A DNA stretch of 38,250 bases, taken from the NCBI RefSeq assembly GCF_004799395.1, contig NZ_SSMZ01000017.1, forward strand, positions 1 to 38,250, read 5' to 3'. Each line of letters starts with the position of its first letter. Position 1 is the first letter of the stretch. Below the pieces are notes generated by a model. The model was not told the DNA's origin and searched no databases. It saw nothing but the letters and a program-made list of their open reading frames with translations. The position numbers and the translations under genes are program-made. Origin of the DNA: Phenylobacterium sp. (lineage in GTDB: Bacteria; Pseudomonadota; Alphaproteobacteria; Caulobacterales; Caulobacteraceae). Below, piece after piece: positions 17,636 to 26,041 of the stretch.

Positions 17636-19519
17636 TCATCGCGATGCGCAAGCGGCCTGGCGCTCGGGTCCCATCGCAGTGGAACCCGGGCTCTGGCCGC
17701 GGTCGGTCGTGAGCAGGGACTGCATGGTGTTCAGCAGGAGCTCGAGATTGATCGGCTTGGCGACGACGGCGTCCATTCCGGCGCCCAGATATTCCGACCT
17801 GTGGTGGTCCATCGCGTTCGCGGTCAGGGCGATGATCGGCGTTCGTCGGAAGCCGCCGGCGCGCTCCGCCTCCCGAATGACCCGGGTCGCCTCGACGCCA
17901 TCCATGACCGGCATCTGAATATCCATCAGCACCAGGTCCCAGCGGCCGGGCGCCCAGGCCGCGACGGCCTCTTCGCCATTCGAGACCATGGTCACTTGGA
18001 TTTCGCCGGCCTCGAGCAAGGTCCGCAGCACGACCTGGTTCATCGGATTGTCCTCCGCCGCCAGCACTCGCACGCCATCGGCGACGGCGATCGAGGCTCG
18101 GGACTCGACGGTCGGCGCCGCTTGTGCGGCGGCCAGCGCAGGCAATCTCACCGTGAACTTGCTTCCCACGCCCTCGGCGCTGGAGAGGTCGATCGTCCCG
18201 CCCATCAAGGTCACGAGGTCGCGGCAGATCGCCAGGCCGAGGCCCGATCCGCCGTATCGGCGCGTCGTCGAGGCGTCGGCCTGGACGAACGGCTCAAAGA
18301 TGTGGCTGAGCCGGGCGCTGGAAATGCCGACGCCCGTATCTTCGACGGCCAGCACGAGCGCCTCGCCGTCGTAGGAAATATCGACCGAGATAGCGCCACG
18401 GTCGGTGAACTTCACAGCGTTCGAGACCAGATTGTGCAGCACCTGCCGGACGCGCGTGGGGTCCCCGGACCAGCCGCCCGCCGCCTCGGGCCAAACCGTG
18501 ACGGAGAAGATGACATCCTTGTCCTGCAGCAGCGGCGCAAAGGCGTCGAGGCCCGCGGCCAGGGTCTCGGTGTCGACGACACCGTCCTCCAGCTCGACCT
18601 TTCCGGCATCGATCTTGGAAAGGTCGAGAAGGTCGTTGAGCAAGGTCAGCAATGACTCTCCGGAGGTGCTGATCATCCGCAGATGGACCCTCTGTGAGTC
18701 CGAAAGGTCTCCCCGGTGCATAGCCTGCGCCATGCCCAGGACGCTGTTCAGCGGCGTGCGGATCTCATGGCTCATGGTAGCGAGGAATTCGCTCTTCGCG
18801 CGGCTCGCGGCCTCCGCGCGGGCCAAGGATTCCGAGGCCCTGGCCTCGGCGATCTCAGAGCGCGTCAGGGCCTCGCGCATCTCGACCATAGCCCGCAGAC
18901 GGTGCTCGTGAACCCGGTTCCAATCGGCGACGACCTGGCTGGTCCCCGACCCGATCAGCCAGAGCGCGAAGGCCAGGATCAAGATCTCGCAGAGTGCTCC
19001 AGCGCCTTGGTGAGCCCCTACGGTGGCGACGATACATAGCGAAAGGGCGACCACGGGCACGGCGCCCATGGTGAGGAACACGCGCTGCGAATTGCGGGCC
19101 GTCGACACCGCCAGGGCGGTGAGGCCAACCGCCTCCACGGCCACGAAAGCCAGGCCCGCAAGGCTGTGGTTGAAGATTGTGAACCCCGTGGGGGCGACGT
19201 ACCAGAAGAGGCCCTTGGCGAACACGAGCCAGCACAGTCGCGTCACGCCTCGATGGGGATCCGCCTTGGCCGTGCCGGCCGCCAGGCGCCGGTAGATTCG
19301 CTGAAGCACCCAGTCGGCCGAGCAGAGGCCCAAGGTCCAAACCAGACCCACATATGGGCCGCCGACCAGGCAGAACGCCAGGCCCACGGCGATGTCGAAC
19401 CCCGCCTGGCGGGGCCAGGAGTTGGTGAGCGCCGCCAAGGTGAGCTGGTAGGGGTTGGCCTCGCCGTCCGTGATTTCGCCGTTGACAAGCGCTCTGGACG
19501 TTTGGGGGCTCTCCTGCAT
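17636..19519 (-). CDS. Hybrid sensor histidine kinase/response regulator
   Basis: A 627-residue membrane-bound hybrid kinase. Residues about 40-195 hold five or six hydrophobic segments, with no clear periplasmic domain, so it probably senses something in or near the membrane. A helical linker (200-245, coiled-coil-like, ALTRSEIAEARASESLARAEA) leads to HisKA with H251 in MSHEIRTPLN, the ATPase domain (N box N367, DTGVG at 394-398, GGSGLGLA at 423-430), and a receiver domain with acceptor D533 (DLVLMDIQMPVMDG). No response regulator or phosphotransfer gene lies beside it, so its output is unknown. It is one of three genes between glpX and recJ. The ATG at 19519 has AAGGA about 11 nt upstream. 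Confidence 0.92.
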   Translation of the reverse strand: MQESPQTSRALVNGEITDGEANPYQLTLAALTNSWPRQAGFDIAVGLAFCLVGGPYVGLVWTLGLCSADWVLQRIYRRLAAGTAKADPHRGVTRLCWLVFAKGLFWYVAPTGFTIFNHSLAGLAFVAVEAVGLTALAVSTARNSQRVFLTMGAVPVVALSLCIVATVGAHQGAGALCEILILAFALWLIGSGTSQVVADWNRVHEHRLRAMVEMREALTRSEIAEARASESLARAEAASRAKSEFLATMSHEIRTPLNSVLGMAQAMHRGDLSDSQRVHLRMISTSGESLLTLLNDLLDLSKIDAGKVELEDGVVDTETLAAGLDAFAPLLQDKDVIFSVTVWPEAAGGWSGDPTRVRQVLHNLVSNAVKFTDRGAISVDISYDGEALVLAVEDTGVGISSARLSHIFEPFVQADASTTRRYGGSGLGLAICRDLVTLMGGTIDLSSAEGVGSKFTVRLPALAAAQAAPTVESRASIAVADGVRVLAAEDNPMNQVVLRTLLEAGEIQVTMVSNGEEAVAAWAPGRWDLVLMDIQMPVMDGVEATRVIREAERAGGFRRTPIIALTANAMDHHRSEYLGAGMDAVVAKPINLELLLNTMQSLLTTDRGQSPGSTAMGPERQAACASR

Positions 19520-19923
19520 TGCGCCAGTGTCCTTCTCCCCCGAGATCGCGGGTGACTTAACCCTTGGCGGGTGCGCCTTAAGCCGCGTTCAACAAGCGCC
19601 GCCCTGCGTCAGCGTGACGCGGCGACAACGGAACCCGCAGTCCGCGGGCCCGGCCATCCAGAGGCCCCCGAAGCAGAGGCTCGGCCCGTATCGGCGAGCG
19701 AAGGCTGTGGGGAATTCGCCGGGAACAGGATTTCGTCGGTGATGACGACCAGGTCGCCAGAGAGCCGCATGTCGGCCTTAGCGTGACGAAAGACGTCGCG
19801 ATGGGACCGAAAAACCTGAGGTTCGAGCGAATCTCGCGCGTGATTCAGACGAAGAGGCGCGCTGATCGACGAGCAGCGGTTCGAAAACCTCCATCCACAG
19901 GCCACTGCGCGCGATGTCGAGCG
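19520..19923. other. 404-bp gap between kinase and TetR genes
   Basis: No convincing gene. It must hold the kinase promoter near 19520-19600. A small inverted repeat GCGTCA-gcg-TGACGC lies at 19606-19620. On the minus strand a GTG-started frame (19905-19609, 98 codons) includes MRLSGDLVVITDEILFPANS, which looks more protein-like than its surroundings, but I recognise no family and the rest is arginine/serine-rich. It may be a gene remnant. Confidence 0.4.
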
Positions 19924-20550
19924 CTAGGCCGTCTTGGATGCGGCGATCAGCGCCCGCGCCGTCGCCTTCAGAAGGGGAGTCGCCTCCCCCGGACCCAGCA
20001 CCTGCGCACTCACAAAGGCGCCATTGATCAACAGTGAGAGCTGCCCGGCGAGTTCGTCCGGACGCGACGCGCCCAGGCGCTCGGCGATGCCACGGAGTCG
20101 CCGCCGGAACTCGCGCTTGTGGGCCGCCGCAACCTTGCGCGCCGGGTGATCGGTCTGCGGGAATTCGGCGGCCACATTCAGCTGGGGGCAGCCGCGGTAG
20201 TTCGGCCGCGCCACGCGTTCGCCGATCCAATCCAAGTGCGCCTCGAGTTCGGCCATCGGGTCGTCGGTGTGACGGGCCGCCACTCTGTCCCAGCCGCCCC
20301 AGAAGTCCGCGTCCTCCCGCTCCAGGAAGGCGGCGATAAGGTCGTCCTTCGTCCGGAAGTGGCGGTAGAGGCTCGTCTTGGCGACGCCGGCTTCCAGCAC
20401 CACCAGGTCAACGCCCACGGAGCGCACGCCGTGGCGATAGAAGAGCGACGACGCCGTCTCAAGCACCCGCTCCCTCACGTCGGATGAAACCCTGGCGTCA
20501 GGTGACGCGCGTCCGGCGGTTTTCAAAGGACTGAGGGTCTCCATACCCAA
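19924..20550 (-). CDS. TetR family transcriptional regulator
   Basis: A 208-residue TetR regulator. The N-terminal helix-turn-helix spans about 24-70: VRERVLETASSLFYRHGVRSVGVD, VLEAGVAKTSLYRHFRTKDDLI, with the recognition helix at KTSLYRHF. The C-terminal ligand domain has RPNYRGCPQLNVAAEF, typical of a subgroup with a conserved cysteine in GCPxLN. It is divergent from the saccharopine-dehydrogenase-like gene, and the 86 bp between them hold a perfect 18-bp inverted repeat, so it probably represses itself and that gene. The ligand is unknown; its target gene suggests a small hydrophobic or electrophilic compound, which is inference. The ATG at 20550 is followed by a second at 20544. Confidence 0.93.
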   Translation of the reverse strand: MGMETLSPLKTAGRASPDARVSSDVRERVLETASSLFYRHGVRSVGVDLVVLEAGVAKTSLYRHFRTKDDLIAAFLEREDADFWGGWDRVAARHTDDPMAELEAHLDWIGERVARPNYRGCPQLNVAAEFPQTDHPARKVAAAHKREFRRRLRGIAERLGASRPDELAGQLSLLINGAFVSAQVLGPGEATPLLKATARALIAASKTA

Positions 20551-20568
20551 ACTCTAGCACGCGTCGCC

Positions 20569-20597
20569 TTGACGCGATACAGACCTGTTTGTACTCA
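20569..20597 (+). promoter_or_regulatory. Candidate promoter of the oxidoreductase gene
   Basis: TTGACG (20569-20574) and TACTCA (20592-20597) are 17 bp apart. The spacer is exactly the left arm of the inverted repeat, so repressor bound there would block RNA polymerase. The GTG start follows at 20636. Confidence 0.45.
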
Positions 20598-20622
20598 TCA
20601 CGACACAAACAGGTCTGTATCG
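20575..20622. promoter_or_regulatory. TetR operator: perfect 18-bp inverted repeat
   Basis: CGATACAGACCTGTTTGT (20575-20592) and its exact reverse complement (20605-20622) surround 12 bases. Each arm also contains a partly symmetric 14-mer of the form ACAnACnnGTnTGT, like the usual TetR operator, so two dimers could bind with centres 26 bp apart. It lies between the divergent TetR gene and its likely target. Confidence 0.8.
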
Positions 20623-20635
20623 ATCAGGAGCCACC

Positions 20636-21709
20636 GTGACGACGTCAAATTCTCGATCCTCGCCGCGAACCCAGACCGTGGCGGTCTACGGGGCGAGCGG
20701 CCACACCGGCCGCTTCGTGGTCGCCGACCTGATGCGCCGCGGCCTGACGCCAATCGGCATCGTTCGCGACCCCGCCAAGCTGGCGGCGCAGGCGGCTTGG
20801 GCGCAGTCGGTGACGATCCGCACGGCCATCCTTGACGACCCGGCCTCGCTCGACGCTGCGCTTCGTGACGTATCGGTCGTGATCAACTGCGCCGGCCCCT
20901 TTCTCGACACGGCCGATGCGGTTGCCGCCGCAGCGGTCCGCGCCAGCGCCCACTATCTAGATGTGACCGCCGAACAGGCCAGCGCGGCGGCGACGCTGGA
21001 CCGTTTCGACGGCCCGGCGCGCGAGGCTGGGGTGTTGGTGCTGCCCGCCATGGGATTCTACGGCGGCCTCGCCGACCTCCTTGCCGCCGCGGCCGCCGGC
21101 GACTGGGACCAGCCCGACGAGATCGAGGTCGCGATCGCCTTGGACAGCTGGCGGCCGACCCAGGGCACCCGCCTGACCGGCGCGCGCAACACGGCGACGC
21201 GTCTGATCGTCTCAGAGGGCCGACTGGCCCCCCTTCCCCACCCGGCGCCTGAGTCGACCTGGGAGTTCCCCCCACCCTTCGGGCGCCAGGACATGGTCGC
21301 CCTTCCACTCAGCGAGGTGGTGCTGATCGCGCGGCGCACGAAAGCCCGCCGAGTCCGGACCTGGCTCAATCGCGCACCCCTCAAGGATCTGAATGACGAC
21401 GCGACCCCGCCGCCCCAGGCCATCGACGCGCGCGGGCGCTCGTCCCAGCTCTTCCAGATGGACGTGGTGGTCCGCAAGGGACGCCGGACGCGTCGGGTCA
21501 GCGCCCGCGGTCAGGACATCTATGCCTTCACGGCCCCCTTGGTCTGCGAAGCGGTGGCGCGGATCCTGGCGGGCGAGGCCCGCGGCTCCGGCGCCCAGAC
21601 GCCCGCCGCCGTCTTCGATGCGCAGAATTACCTGGCGGCGCTTGCGCCCGACCTGGAGTGCGACTTCACTGCCGCGGATGCGCCGACCGCGCGTGCGTTT
21701 TACACATAG
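20636..21709 (+). CDS. Saccharopine dehydrogenase NADP-binding family protein
   Basis: A 357-residue protein with an N-terminal Rossmann fold (TVAVYGASGHTGRFV, residues about 14-28) and the INCAGPFLDTADAVAAAAVRASAHYLDVTAE stretch of the saccharopine dehydrogenase/trans-acting enoyl reductase family. Despite the name, most members do not make lysine; they are NAD(P)-dependent reductases of unknown or lipid-related substrates. The start is GTG with AGGAG 6 nt upstream. It is divergent from TetR and under its likely operator, so it is probably induced by the TetR ligand. The downstream 174 bp before the glpX stop holds nothing I can support. Confidence 0.86.
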   Translation: MTTSNSRSSPRTQTVAVYGASGHTGRFVVADLMRRGLTPIGIVRDPAKLAAQAAWAQSVTIRTAILDDPASLDAALRDVSVVINCAGPFLDTADAVAAAAVRASAHYLDVTAEQASAAATLDRFDGPAREAGVLVLPAMGFYGGLADLLAAAAAGDWDQPDEIEVAIALDSWRPTQGTRLTGARNTATRLIVSEGRLAPLPHPAPESTWEFPPPFGRQDMVALPLSEVVLIARRTKARRVRTWLNRAPLKDLNDDATPPPQAIDARGRSSQLFQMDVVVRKGRRTRRVSARGQDIYAFTAPLVCEAVARILAGEARGSGAQTPAAVFDAQNYLAALAPDLECDFTAADAPTARAFYT

Positions 21710-21883
21710 GAAGGTTTATCCGCGAAGCCCCATCATGCGGCGAACATGTGTCGACCGCGAAGACGACCGTGCTCCCGGCAAGGGACCGTCCAGGCCGCCA
21801 ATAGGGCTTGCGTATATCTCGGCGATTAGACGCCATCCTCAGTCAGGAGCGGCCGGAGTCCGAATGTCTCGCCGGAAGCGAGC

Positions 21884-22837
21884 CTAGACCGGCCGCTTCA
21901 TCCGCACTTCGCGTGAAGTCCGGGTCGCCGAGTTCAGCACCAGGGTGTGGGTGTGGACGAAGCCGCCCTCGACCTTCACCCCGTCCAGCAAGGCGCCGTC
22001 GGTGACGCCGGTGGCGGCGAAGATCGCGTCGGCGCGGACCATCTCGTGCAGGTCGTACTTGCGGTCCAGGTCGGTGATGCCCACGCGCTTGGCGCGCGCC
22101 TTCTCGTCGGCGTTGCGGAAGACGAGGCGCCCCTGGAACTGGCCGCCGACGCATTTCAGCGCCGCGCAGGCCAGCACGCCCTCCGGCGCCCCGCCCTGCC
22201 CGACATAGAGGTCGACGCCAGTGGACGGATCGGCGGTGTTCATGACGCCGGCCACATCGCCGTCGGTGATCAGGTAGATGCGGCAGCCCACCGAGCGCAG
22301 GCTGGCGATGATGTCGGCATGGCGCGGGCGGTCGAGGACGCAGACCGTCAGCTCTTCCGGCGCAACGCCCTTGGCCTTGGCCAGGGCCTTGACGTTGTCG
22401 GCCGGCGACTTGTCGAGGTCGATGATCCCGGCTGGATAGCCCGGCCCGCAGGCGATCTTGTCCATGTAGGTGTCGGGGGCGTTGAGCATGGTGCCCTTCG
22501 GCGCCCAGGCCATCACCGCCAGCGCATTGGCCATCGCCTTGGCGGTCAGCGTGGTGCCTTCCAGCGGGTCCAGCGCGATGTCGATCTTGTGCTTGCCGCC
22601 CTTGCCGACCTTTTCGCCGATGTAGAGCATGGGCGCCTCGTCGCGCTCGCCCTCGCCGATGACGATCTCGCCATCGATATCCAGGTCGTTCAGCGCCGTG
22701 CGCATGGCGTCGACGGCGGCCTGGTCGGCGGCCTTCTCGTCGCCGCGGCCGACCATCTTCCAGGCGGCGATCGCGGCGATCTCGGTGACGCGGACCGCGT
22801 CCAGCACCAGGCTGCGGTCGAGGACTTCGGAACTCAT
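21884..22837 (-). CDS. glpX: Fructose-1,6-bisphosphatase class II
   Basis: GlpX hydrolyses fructose 1,6-bisphosphate (in some bacteria also sedoheptulose bisphosphate) in gluconeogenesis. At 317 residues it is of normal length. The metal- and substrate-binding motifs are IGEGERDEAPMLYIGE, DPLEGTT, then ITDGDVAGVM and GGAPEGVLACAALKC. It follows hom by 25 bp on the same strand, the usual place in alphaproteobacteria, and is probably co-transcribed with alaC and hom. The ATG at 22837 fits the family N-terminus. Confidence 0.95.
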   Translation of the reverse strand: MSSEVLDRSLVLDAVRVTEIAAIAAWKMVGRGDEKAADQAAVDAMRTALNDLDIDGEIVIGEGERDEAPMLYIGEKVGKGGKHKIDIALDPLEGTTLTAKAMANALAVMAWAPKGTMLNAPDTYMDKIACGPGYPAGIIDLDKSPADNVKALAKAKGVAPEELTVCVLDRPRHADIIASLRSVGCRIYLITDGDVAGVMNTADPSTGVDLYVGQGGAPEGVLACAALKCVGGQFQGRLVFRNADEKARAKRVGITDLDRKYDLHEMVRADAIFAATGVTDGALLDGVKVEGGFVHTHTLVLNSATRTSREVRMKRPV

Positions 22838-22862
22838 GTTCTTCTCATGTCTGCGGATGTCA

Positions 22863-24173
22863 TCAGATGCGGGCGATGCGTAGCAGTCTCGGACGGTCGA
22901 GCACAGCCGGGAGGCCGGCGATACGCTCGATAGCCGCCTTGAGCACGCTTTCAGCCACGGCGTGGGTGGTGAGCACGATCGGCACGCCGCCCTTCAAGAT
23001 ATCGGGGGCGTTCTCAACGGGCTTCTGCAGGAAACTCTCGATGGAGACACCGGCTTCCGCCAGCGTCTCGGACACCGCGGCGATCACGCCCGGCTCGTCC
23101 TTCACCGACAGGCGCAGATAGGCCCGGCCAATGCTCTTGGAGGGATCGACGGGCGTGAACGGCGAGAGCTCGCCCGCCGGAGCCTGGAAGACCGGCCGCA
23201 CGGCGCCGGCCATCACGTCGGCGATGTCGGCGGAGACCGCCGCGGCGGTGGGACCCGCGCCTGCGCCCGGTCCTTGGACGAAGATGCGGCCGGTCCGCGC
23301 GCCTTCGATGAACAGGGCGTTCAGCGCCCCGCCGGCCTGGGCCAGCGGATGGTCCAGCGGCGCCAGCGAGGGATGCACCCGCACCAGCACGCCGTCCGGG
23401 GAGCGATCGGCCGAGGCCACCAGCTTGATCCGGTAGCCCAGGTCACGGGCGAGCTTGATATCCAGCAGGTCGACACCCTCGATGCCCTCGATCTCGGCGG
23501 CGGCGTAGTTGGGGGCGCAGCCGAAGGCGAGCGCTGCCAGGATGGAGATCTTGTGGGCCGCGTCGAAGCCGCCAACGTCCATGGTCGGATCGGCCTCGGC
23601 GTAGCCCAGGCGCTGGGCCTCGGCCAGCACCTCGGCGAAGGACCGGCCCGTCGCCTCCATCTCGGTCAGGATGTAGTTGCAGGTGCCGTTGAGGATGCCG
23701 GCCACCGACTTGATGTCGTCGCCGACCAGGGCCTCGCGGACCATCTTCACCGCCGGGACGCCGCCCATGACGGCGGCCTCGAACAGCAGCGGGACGCCGT
23801 GGCCCTCGGCGAGGGCCGCCAGCTCCGCCCCGTGCTCGGCGATCAGCGCCTTGTTGGCGGTGACCACGGGCTTGCCTGCGCGAAGCGCCGCTTCCACCGC
23901 GGCCTTGGCCGGTCCGTCCGAGCCGCCGATGAGCTCCACGAAGATGTCGGTCTCGGCCGAGGTCGCCAACGCCACGGGATCATCGAACCAGGGCAGGTCC
24001 GAAATATCGAGCGGCCGCGGACGCGAGCGCGAGCGAGCCGAGACGCCGGTCACGATAGCGCGTCCGCCGGCCGGGGCGAACTCGGGGCGGTCGGCCAGAA
24101 ACGTCAGCAGGCCCGCGCCGACCGTGCCGAGCCCCGCGACGCCGATGCGCCAGGTAGGTTTGTCCGAGATCAT
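22863..24173 (-). CDS. hom: Homoserine dehydrogenase
   Basis: Hom reduces aspartate semialdehyde to homoserine, the branch point to threonine and methionine. The protein has 436 residues. The NAD(P) motif GLGTVG is at 14-19, followed by VTANKALIAEHG, LNGTCNYIL, YAEADPTMDVGGFDAAHK (with the substrate-binding acidic residues) and a C-terminal ACT domain (about 353-436, KDEPGVIAAVSETLAEAGVSI) that allows feedback inhibition by threonine. The ATG at 24173 overlaps the alaC stop as ATGA; the frame is open far upstream but only by overlap with alaC. Confidence 0.96.
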   Translation of the reverse strand: MISDKPTWRIGVAGLGTVGAGLLTFLADRPEFAPAGGRAIVTGVSARSRSRPRPLDISDLPWFDDPVALATSAETDIFVELIGGSDGPAKAAVEAALRAGKPVVTANKALIAEHGAELAALAEGHGVPLLFEAAVMGGVPAVKMVREALVGDDIKSVAGILNGTCNYILTEMEATGRSFAEVLAEAQRLGYAEADPTMDVGGFDAAHKISILAALAFGCAPNYAAAEIEGIEGVDLLDIKLARDLGYRIKLVASADRSPDGVLVRVHPSLAPLDHPLAQAGGALNALFIEGARTGRIFVQGPGAGAGPTAAAVSADIADVMAGAVRPVFQAPAGELSPFTPVDPSKSIGRAYLRLSVKDEPGVIAAVSETLAEAGVSIESFLQKPVENAPDILKGGVPIVLTTHAVAESVLKAAIERIAGLPAVLDRPRLLRIARI

Positions 24174-25390
24174 TGGGCCGCCAGGGCGTTGTGGTGACGA
24201 GCCAGGATGTCGTCGGCCTGGCTGAGGAACTTCTTCACGTTGCGCGCCGCCTGGCGGATGCGGTTCTCGTTTTCCACCAGGCCCACACGCACGAAACCCT
24301 CGCCATATTCGCCGAAGCCGACGCCGGGCGCCACGGCGACGCCAGCCTCCTCGATCAGCAGTTTGGAGAAGAGCAAGCTCCCCGCCTCCTTGAAAGGCTC
24401 CGGCACCGGCGCCCAGGCGAACATCGAGGCGGATGGCGATGGGATGTCCCAGCCCGCCCGCTTCATGGACTCCACCAGCACATCGCGCCGCGACTTGTAG
24501 ATCGCGCGGATCTCGTCGACGCAGTCCTGCGGCCCGTTCAGCGCCGTGGCCGCGGCGACCTGGATCGGGGTGTAGGCGCCGTAGTCGAGGTAGGACTTCA
24601 CCCGCGCGAGCGCCGCGCAGATCCGCTCGTTGCCCACCACCATGCCGACGCGCCAGCCGGCCATGGCGTAGGTCTTGGAGAGGGAGTTGACCTCGACGGC
24701 GATGTCCTTGGCGCCTTCGACCTGCAGCACCGACGGCGGCGGATTGTCGTCGAAGTAGATCTCCGAATAGGCGATGTCGGAGATCACCAGCATCTCGTGC
24801 TTCTTCGCGAGCGCGATGGCGTCCTTGTAGAACTCCAGATCGACGCACTGCGCCGTCGGGTTCGAGGGATAGCTGAGGATCAGCACGGTCGGCGGCGGCG
24901 CCGAGTGCTTCACCGCCCGGCTCACGCCCGACAGATAGTCCTCAGGGCTCAGCGCCGGCACGTGGCGGATGACGCCGCCGGCCATGATGAAGCCGTAGGC
25001 ATGGATCGGATAGGCCGGGTTCGGACAGACGATCACGTCTCCGGGCGCGGTCAGAGCCTGGGCGAGGTTGGCGAAGCCTTCCTTCGACCCAAGGGTGGCG
25101 ATCACCTCGGTGTCGGGGTTCAGCTTCACGCCGAAACGCCGGTCGTAATAGCCGGCCATGGCGCGCCTGAGGCCCACGATGCCCTTGGAGGCTGAGTAGC
25201 GGCCGGCCTTGGGGTCGCGTGCGGTCTCGACCAGCTTGTCGACGATGTGCTTCGGCGTCGGCATGTCGGGATTGCCCATGCCGAAGTCGATGATGTCCAC
25301 GCCCTGGGCGCGCAGGCGCGCCTTGATGCGATTGACCTCTTCGAGGACGTAGGGCGGGAGGCGGCGGATGCGATGGAATTCGGGGGTCAT
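24170..25390 (-). CDS. alaC: Class I/II aminotransferase, AlaC-like
   Basis: A 406-residue PLP aminotransferase of the AlaC/LL-diaminopimelate aminotransferase-like group. PLP binds K239 in SLSKTYAMAGWRVG; other anchors are NPAYPIHAYGF (124-134), YPSNPTA (174-180), SDIAYSEIYFD (204-214), and the C-terminal arginine in GFVRVGL. It probably makes alanine from pyruvate and glutamate; other amino donors are possible. It is the first gene of alaC-hom-glpX, with a 4-bp overlap into hom. No clear ribosome binding site lies ahead of the ATG. Gene symbol is by resemblance to E. coli AlaC. Confidence 0.88.
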   Translation of the reverse strand: MTPEFHRIRRLPPYVLEEVNRIKARLRAQGVDIIDFGMGNPDMPTPKHIVDKLVETARDPKAGRYSASKGIVGLRRAMAGYYDRRFGVKLNPDTEVIATLGSKEGFANLAQALTAPGDVIVCPNPAYPIHAYGFIMAGGVIRHVPALSPEDYLSGVSRAVKHSAPPPTVLILSYPSNPTAQCVDLEFYKDAIALAKKHEMLVISDIAYSEIYFDDNPPPSVLQVEGAKDIAVEVNSLSKTYAMAGWRVGMVVGNERICAALARVKSYLDYGAYTPIQVAAATALNGPQDCVDEIRAIYKSRRDVLVESMKRAGWDIPSPSASMFAWAPVPEPFKEAGSLLFSKLLIEEAGVAVAPGVGFGEYGEGFVRVGLVENENRIRQAARNVKKFLSQADDILARHHNALAAQ

Positions 25391-25518
25391 GTCGAAGGTC
25401 TTTTAGCCGCTCAAATGCCCGAGGGCGGCTCTCTTCGGAGGGGGAGGCGGGCATGGATAGACTCCGGGCGGGAGCCAGCCAAGCCATGGTTCGATGAATT
25501 TTCAGCCTCCGCGGGGTC

Positions 25519-25965
25519 CTATCTCTTGACCGGCGGAGGCGGTGTAGCTCGCGCCTTCAGGTCCTTGGCGAAGGCTTCGGTGTCGCCGGGGGCCGGCGGC
25601 GGCAGGAGCGGGCCGGCGGCGGCGCGGACCTGAGCGGCGAAGGCGTCGGTGCCGCTGAGCGTCCACGTCGAATCGGCGGTGGCGGCGATCAGCTGAGCGC
25701 CGTCCGCTTCCACGCGGCCCGCGACGACGCCGTATTGCGGGTTTGGCCGCACCCCTTCCGGCGTCTTCGGGAAGGCCACGAAGGTCGGATAGGGCGCATC
25801 GGGATTGACGGTCTTGGTCACCTCGGCGGCGATCGGCGAGCGCGGATCGACGATGGCGTCCTTGAACGGATTGGCGATGCAGCCGGACAGCAGCGCGCAG
25901 GCGCCGACGCCGGCAGCCAAGGCGCCACGCCGTGCGTTCACAAAAGGGCTCGACCGCGTCGTCAT
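25519..25965 (-). CDS. Small lipoprotein of unknown function
   Basis: A 148-residue protein with a lipoprotein signal: basic N-terminus with ARR, hydrophobic GALAAGVGACALLSGC with lipobox LSGC (C29). The residue after the cysteine is isoleucine, so outer-membrane sorting is possible. The mature part has PYPTFVAFPKTPEGVRP and a Pro/Ala-rich tail; I recognise no named domain, although similar short lipoproteins occur in Caulobacterales. It is divergent from phaC across 76 bp and lies upstream of alaC with a 128-bp gap on the same strand. Confidence 0.8.
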   Translation of the reverse strand: MTTRSSPFVNARRGALAAGVGACALLSGCIANPFKDAIVDPRSPIAAEVTKTVNPDAPYPTFVAFPKTPEGVRPNPQYGVVAGRVEADGAQLIAATADSTWTLSGTDAFAAQVRAAAGPLLPPPAPGDTEAFAKDLKARATPPPPVKR

Positions 25966-26041
25966 TTTCCGGTCCGGTCTTAAGCGATCATCGAGACTGG
26001 CGAAAGGGCGCGCGCGCTTTCAGCCCCCGGGAGGACGATCC

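Noticed and set aside
15554-21883. tRNA-Glu as attachment site of the accessory block
   Set aside because: The tRNA is 2 kb from the block with recJ between, and I see no repeat of its 3' end at the other side.
22962-24197. 411-codon plus-strand frame opposite hom
   Set aside because: Shadow of hom; no recognisable domain, no ribosome binding site, and composition typical of antisense frames.
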